From positions 258,087,811 to 258,151,810 of the forward strand of contig CAKMRJ010005634.1 of the NCBI GenBank assembly GCA_928212115.1: a stretch of DNA of 64,000 nt, read 5' to 3'. A program made the translations under genes and the position numbers. The notes beneath the pieces are model-generated. The model was not told the DNA's origin, did no database searches, and saw only the letters and a list, made by a program, of their open reading frames with translations. The DNA comes from Lactuca virosa. Taxonomy: Eukaryota; Streptophyta; Magnoliopsida; Asterales; Asteraceae. Shown piece by piece: positions 58,802 through 64,000 of the stretch. Position 1 is the stretch's first letter; the number at the start of each line of letters is the position of its first letter.

Positions 58802-59990
58802 ATGCCTCCTCGTAGAAATCCAAGACGTAACACTGTTAATGAAGCACCGACGCCACCTCCGCCACCACCTCCTCAGTTCGACGCTGCTATGTTCCAAGCG
58901 GCAGTTACGGCGGCTGTAGCGGCTGTCATGTCTCATATCAATACTCCTGGTGCTAGTGGGTCGGGAGCTGGTACAAATCCTTCTAACCATGGCGAGAGTC
59001 ATGGGCACTCGCGAGAGTGCACTTATAAAGATTTTTCGAATGCCAAACCCAGGACCTTTAACGGGACTGGGGAGTTATGGCATTAAGGCAATGGATTGAA
59101 AAGACAGAAGCAATTTTCGAAATCTGCTCCTGTCCTGAGAGCAGCAAGGTCAAATTCGCTGCTTGTACCTTTTCGGATAGAGCTTTAACGTGGTGGAATG
59201 GCCATGTTAAGTCACTGACTCTTGTAGTGGCTAACTCGATAAGCTGGGAGAACTTAAAAGCCATGTTAATGCGGGAATACTGTCCGCGAGGGGAAATTCA
59301 GAAACTCGAGCAGGAGCTCTGGGGTCTTACAATGGTTGGTTCTGACATATCAACCTATACTAGTAGATTCTGTGATCTGGCAATTCTTTGCCCGGATATG
59401 GTTGCTCTGGAGAGCAAAAAGATTGAGAGATATATTTGGGGTCTGTCGCCCCAAATTCAGTCAAGTGTTTTAGCTTCGAGGCCTGTTACTTTTGACAGTG
59501 CCAAAGAGCTGGCACAATCTCTTATCGACCACGGAGCCCGTCAAAACTCAGTGGTTGCTGTACCAGAACAACCGAAGGGAAACAACAACAACAACAATAA
59601 CAACAACAACACAACAGCAAGAAGAAGGGTCGGAACAAGAGGAAGGGCAAGTTTTCACAGGAATCCTCAAAGAAGCAACAACTAGTTGCAGTCAACGCTG
59701 CTACTGTACCTGTTGTTCCTGCTAACCCTGCACCAGCTAAGACTTATGTTGGTAATCTCCCCAAGTGCAACAAGTGCAATTATCACCATAATGGAAATTG
59801 CAGGGAAATGCAGTGTCGTAACTGCAACAGAAAAGGGCATACTGCCCGATTCTGTAGAGCACCACCCCAACCGCTTAACCAAGTACCTGTCGCTGGAGTA
59901 GGTCAAGCATGCTACCAATGTGGTGAAGTGGGGCATTTCAAGAAAGATTGTCCTAAAGCTAGAAATGTCGGTGGAGTTGGGAGGATTTTA
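58802..59990 (+). pseudogene. Gypsy D gag with zinc knuckles, frameshifted
   Basis: Starts MPPRRNPRRNTVNEAPT with a Pro run and an Ala-rich helix. Then CTYKDFSNAKPRTFNGTG, a shift near 59075-59085, then WIEKTEAIFEICSCPESS, FSDRALTWWNGHVKSL, IQKLEQELWGLTMVGSD and KKIERYIWGL. An AAC repeat encoding poly-Asn (59579-59615) contains a second shift. Beyond it are a CNKCNYHHNGNC motif and two CCHC knuckles (CRNCNRKGHTARFC and CYQCGEVGHFKKDC). It would form the particle shell and bind element RNA. Confidence 0.9.
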
Positions 59991-60530
59991 GCATTGGGTC
60001 ACGAAGAAGCGGTGGCAAACCCCGCAGTAGTCACGGGTACGTTCCTTCTCAACAACACTTATGCATGCATTCTATTTGATTGTGGTGCTGAGAAGAGCTT
60101 TGTGAGCCATAATTTCAAACACTTGCTAAATCAAAACTCCCAACCATTAAAAGAAACATTCACAGTCGAAATGGCTAACGGGAAATCCGAATCCACCAAC
60201 GATATATACATAGGATGTACTCTTACCTTGAATAACTTTTCGTTCCCAATAGACCTTATGCCGGTCTCTATCAAAAGTTTCGACGTCATAATAGGTATGG
60301 ATTGGTTGTGCCTTAACCATGCTGACATCCTATGCTATGAAAGAGCCATTCGTCTGAACTTGCCAACTAACGAAACTCTTGTTATTTACGGCGACAAACC
60401 CGGAACGAACCTCCAGATCATTTCTTGCATCAAGGCACAGAAGTACCTTCGCAAAGAGTACTGTGCTTTCTTAGCTCACGTGGTAGACAAAAAGCAAGAA
60501 GTGAAAGATATCGCGAGCATTCCTGAGGTC
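59991..60530 (+). pseudogene. Gypsy D aspartic protease region
   Basis: Open within the 59808-60713 frame. The catalytic motif reads ILFDCGAEKSFVS, so the expected Ser/Thr after Asp is Cys, which should disable it. The partner segment with VIIGMDWL is intact. It continues without a break into the RT amino end. Confidence 0.85.
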
Positions 60531-61455
60531 TGCAACTTTCCCGACATTTTTCCCGATGATCTTCCAGGAGTGCCTCCCGAACGACAAGTCGAATTCAGAA
60601 TCGACTTAATCCCTGGGGCTACCCCTGTAGCCAAATCCCCCTATCGTCTTGCACCTTCTGAAATGCAGGAATTATCCAGCCAATTAACGAACTCCTTAGC
60701 AAAGGTTTCATAAGACCAAGCTTCTCACCCTGGGGAGCACCGGTCTTGTTCGTGAAGAAGAAGGATGGATCATTCCGTATGTGCATAGACTACCGCGAGC
60801 TGAATAAACTTACCATTAAGAATCGATACCCTCTGCCTCGAATTGACGATCTGTTCGACCAACTTCAAGGTGCGAGCTACTTCTCAAAAATAGACTTAAG
60901 ATCCGGTATCACCAGTTATGGATTTTGGAGGATGACATTCCCAAAACCGCGTTCAGAACTCGTTATGGTCATTACGAGTTCGTAGTGATGCCATTCGGAT
61001 TGACGAATGCACCTGCTGTGTTCATGGATCTAATGAACAGAGTGTGTCGTCCATTCCTGGACAAATTCGTCATAGTCTTCATTGACGACATCCTTATCTA
61101 CTCAAGAAGTGAAGAGGAACATGGCCAACATCTTCGTCAAGTATTACAAACTCTTAGATCAGAGAAACTCTATGCGAAGTTTTCAAAGTGTGAATTTTGG
61201 ATCAGGAAGGTTGATTTCCTAGGTCACGTGGTCAGTTCAGAAGGAATACACGTCGACCCTTCCAAAATAAAGGCAATTGAAAACTGGTCAGCACCCAAAA
61301 CACCTACAGAAATCCGTCAATTCTTAGGTCTTGCTGGCTATTATCGCAGATTCATCCGGAATTTCTCTCGAATAGCTAAGCCTCTTACCACCTTGACGCA
61401 AAAGGGTGTAACTTTTAGCTGGGGAATAAGCAAGAAACAACATTCCAAACGCTGA
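60531..61455 (+). pseudogene. Gypsy D reverse transcriptase, frameshifted
   Basis: NFPDIFPDDLPGVPPER leads in. There is a shift near 60690, then PWGAPVLFVKKKDGSFRMCI and DYRELNKLTIKNRYPLPRID. A second shift falls near 60905. Next come MPFGLTNAPAVFMDLMN and the catalytic FIDDILIYSRS (YxDD family, here FIDD as usual for Gypsy), then FLGHVVSSEGIHVDP and QFLGLAGYYRRFIRNFS. A third shift near 61425 leads into RNase H. Confidence 0.92.
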
Positions 61456-61870
61456 AACGAGCTTTGTGTAGTGCACCGATCCTGTCTCTTCCTGAAGGGA
61501 CAGAGGATTTCGTAGTGTACTGTGATGCTTCTAATCAAGGGCTTGGATGTGTTCTTATGCAAAGAGGAAAGGTTATATCCTATGCCTCAAGACAGCTAAA
61601 GACACATGAAGTCAACTATACAACACATGACCTTGAACTAGGAGCAGTGGTATTTGCTCTGAAGATCTGGAGACATTACTTATATGGCACGAAATGCACA
61701 GTATTCACGGACCATAAAAGTCTCCAGCATATCTTCAATCAGAAAGAGCTGAACATGAGACAACGACGATGGGTGGAGCTACTGAACGACTACGATTGTG
61801 AGATTCTTTATCACCCTGGTAAAGCTAACGTAGTAGCTGACGCCCTTAGCAGAAAAGAATACTCGGGACG
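61456..61870 (+). pseudogene. Gypsy D RNase H
   Basis: FVVYCDASNQGLGCVLMQ (first catalytic Asp), then SRQLKTHEVNYTTHDLEL, FTDHKSLQHIFNQKELN and HPGKANVVADALSRK. All four acidic regions look intact. It is open in the 61464 frame and continues into integrase. Confidence 0.92.
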
Positions 61871-62940
61871 CCGAGTAAAGTCGTTGACCATGACAATCCA
61901 TTCACATCTGTCCACACAGATCAGAGAGGCTCAACTCGAGGCCTTAAAACCTGAAAACGTGGCAGGTGAAACTTTGAGAGGAATGGATAAAAACTTCAAA
62001 GTCAGGGATGATGGAGTCTATTGTTTCATGAACCGGATCTGGACACCAAAGTTCGGTGGTTACAGAGACGTGGTTATGAATGAAGCACACAAAACCCGAT
62101 ACTCCATTCATCCAGGTTCAGACAAGATGTATCTGGACCTCAAGAAACTATACTGGTGGCCTAACATGAAGGCCGAAATTGCTACCTTTGTGGGCAAGTG
62201 CCTTACTTGTGCCAAAGTCAAGGTAGAATACCAGAAACCTTCAGGTTTATTACAACAACCTGAAATCCCTGAATGGAAGTGGGAGCGGATTACAATGGAT
62301 TTCATAACCAAGTTACCCAAGACATCGGGTGGTTATGATACTATTTGGGTAATCGTCGATAGATTAACCAAATCCGCACACTTCTTACCAATCAAAGAGA
62401 CCGACAAGATGGAGAAGCTAACAAGAACTTACCTCAAGAAATCGTTAGACTGCATGGTGTGCCAATATCTATTATTTCTGACCGAGATAGTAGATTCACT
62501 TCTCGTTTCTCTGGCAGTCTTTACAAAAATCTTTGGGAACTAGGCTGGACATGAGTACAGCCTACCATCCACAAACTGACGGACAAAGTGAGAGGACGAT
62601 TCAAACTTTAGAAGATATGTTGCGAGCTTGCGTGATAGACTTTGGTAAGGCATGGGATACTCATTTACCCTTTGTCGAATTCTCTTACAACAATAGTTAT
62701 CACACTAGCATAAAGGTGCTCCTTTCGAAGCTCTCTATGGCCGCAAGTGCAGATCACCTCTGTGCTGGGCTGAAGTGGGTGACACGCAGCTAGCTAGAAG
62801 TCAAGTTCCTGACGGTGCTCTCACTGGTCCGGAAATCATTCGCGAAACCACGGAGAAAATCGTACAAATCCGGAGCGACTTAAAGCTTCCAGAGATAGAC
62901 AGAAAAGCTACGCTGACAAAAGAAGAAAACCTTTGGAATT
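61871..62940 (+). pseudogene. Gypsy D integrase, frameshifted
   Basis: Zinc-binding part with EAHKTRYSIHPGSDKMY and CLTCAKVK. Core with WKWERITMDFITKLP (first Asp) and DTIWVIVDRLTKSAHFLP. A shift falls near 62445 and another near 62525. AYHPQTDGQSERTIQTLEDM carries the last acidic residue, the Glu of SERT. Further shifts near 62715 and 62925 break the carboxyl side. Confidence 0.9.
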
Positions 62941-63361
62941 CCAGGTTGGTGACCGCGTCATGTTGAAGGTCTCACCCTGGAAAGGCATGATACGCTTTGG
63001 AAAGCGTGACAAGCTGAATCCAAGGTACATAGGACCATTTGAGATTCTTGCTAGAATCGGTCCAGTAGCTTACAAACTCCGACTACCTCAAGAACTAAGT
63101 AACATACATCCTGTTTTCCACGTCTCGAACTTGAAAAAGTGTCTGTCCGACGAGACTCTTGTAATTCCACTCGACGAAATCGAGATCGACGAGAGCCTCA
63201 ACTTCGTGGAAGAACCAGTAGATCATGGACCGAGAGGTCAAACAAACGAAGCAAAGCCGTATTCCTATAGTGAAGGTTCGCTGGAATGCCAAGCGAGGAC
63301 CTGAATTCACTTGGGAGCGCGAGGATCAAATGAAACTGAAATATCCTCATCTTTTTCCTTA
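62930..63361 (+). pseudogene. Gypsy D integrase tail with chromodomain-like end
   Basis: FQVGDRVMLKVSPWKGMIRF and GKRDKLNPRYIGPFEILARI form the GPY/F-type module. SNIHPVFHVSNLKKCL follows, then a shift near 63225. After it another frame reads a VKVRWNAK...FTWERE..M..KYPHLFP segment to a stop near 63359, the form of chromoviral chromodomains that guide insertion. Confidence 0.85.
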
Positions 63362-63404
63362 GTTATTTGTAATTGCTTAATTGCTTAAACTCTAATTTCA
63401 GGAC

Positions 63405-64000
63405 GAAATTCTCTCTAACGGGGGGGATAATGTGACAACCTGAAATTTCTATCATGTACAGTCTTTCAAATTCAATCACAGTTAGACTCGTTTCTGCTAT
63501 CTTTTAGCATTGTTCAGGGTCTGTTTGAGTGTTCTAAGTCTAGTACATTCAATGTTTAGGTTTAGGAATGAGTTAACTTAAGTTCATCGTATAGCATTCG
63601 GGCCAAACACTCCTTCAAGAGGAGTGTACGACCGTACACATGTGCACGATCGTATACATGGGTGTACGGCCGTACACCCAAGTGTGGCCGTGAACCCAAA
63701 CATATATATATGTTTTCCCTCATTCTCTCTCATTTTTCACACTTTCACTCAAGAATCGGATTCTCTCTCAACTATCATCCAGTTTCTCACTTAGATCTTC
63801 AAAGATGTAAGTGTTTTCTACTTGATTAGTTGCTTCATTGCTTTAACTAGTGAAGAATCCGTGTTTTCATTATATGAATTTCATCTTTGGTTAGATCTTC
63901 ATCTTTCACCAAGAACACACACTTGTTCTTGAGTATTGAACTTCTTTGAAGCCCTCAAAAGTGTGAGTATTCCTTCTATCATCTAGTTAGACATGTTAAA
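63405..64000 (+). repeat. PPT and start of the 3' LTR of Gypsy D
   Basis: GACGAAATTCTCTCTAACGG and GGGGGATAA precede the LTR start TGTGACAACCTG at 63431. The window ends after about 570 bp of it. It has one more GTACG.CCGTAC-type palindrome group (63625-63680) than the 5' LTR, where that stretch is deleted. Confidence 0.9.

Larger units (their letters stand above)
54391..64000 (+). mobile_element. Gypsy D: near full-length Ty3/Gypsy (chromovirus, Tekay-like) element
   Basis: 5' LTR 54391-57006, PBS TGGTATCGGAGC (57010-57021), an accessory ORF (57774-58385), gag-protease-RT-RNase H-integrase-chromodomain-like tail (58802-about 63360), a PPT (ctaacgggggggataa) ending at 63430, and the first 570 bp of the 3' LTR. 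RT before integrase defines Gypsy. About ten frameshifts break gag-pol. The two LTRs differ at roughly 5% of positions over the first 150 bp by eye, plus indels. Confidence 0.92.

Noticed and set aside
58802..63361. Endogenous pararetrovirus (Caulimoviridae)
   Set aside because: LTRs, PBS, PPT, integrase and a chromodomain-like tail are present and no movement-protein motif is seen; it is a Ty3/Gypsy retrotransposon.

Overview
This window is plant nuclear DNA, almost entirely transposable elements. The element families (Ty1/Copia, Ty3/Gypsy with a chromodomain-like tail, a PIF/Harbinger relative, Mutator-like and Helitron-like ends, a tRNA-derived SINE) and one intronless plant-type gene point to a dicot with a large repeat-rich genome. 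The ACTCGWCGAGT-rich repeats remind me of lettuce and its relatives (Asteraceae); that is recollection, not proof.

Layout. 1-818: end of a plus-strand Copia element. 1372-11219: a complete but broken minus-strand Copia (Copia A; TSD tatgt), carrying a nested solo Gypsy LTR at 7860-9873. 11253-13534: a second solo Gypsy LTR (minus; TSD ttaat). 13540-14708: Gypsy leader and LTR scraps. 15660-17344: a decayed PIF/Harbinger transposase. 17515-about 22710: a candidate Helitron with possible captured gene pieces. 23280-40868: a three- or four-level nest. A Mutator-like pair of ~257-bp inverted repeats with 9-bp TSDs encloses remnants of an old LTR, into which went a gag-only Gypsy (Gypsy B), whose gag was then split by a degenerate Copia (Copia B, 27331-34998, TSD ggaac). 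41720-42967 (minus): the only convincing host gene, a serine-rich protein resembling the plant DUF1645 group. 43573-43696: a SINE. 45150-47467: a truncated Copia (Copia C). 47468-52828: Gypsy C with a duplicated gag segment. 52829-54390: part of a minus-strand Gypsy LTR. 54391 to the window end: Gypsy D, nearly full length, with an extra open reading frame before gag and about ten frameshifts in gag-pol.

The most unusual signal is shared by the long (2-3.4 kb) Gypsy LTRs. Although their sequences differ greatly, each seems to carry the same internal plan: an array of a family-specific palindrome in the first half, then a splice-donor-like site (AG|GTGAGT or near), an interior often filled by a minisatellite, a small hairpin that includes a branch-point-like CTGAT/CTTAC, and a splice-acceptor-like TTTCAG or TTCTCAG a few hundred bases before the LTR end. 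I infer an intron inside the LTR. The sequence alone cannot show that it is spliced.

No intact autonomous element, structural RNA gene or CRISPR array was seen. All TE ages and nesting orders are inferred from TSDs and interrupted homologies compared by eye.
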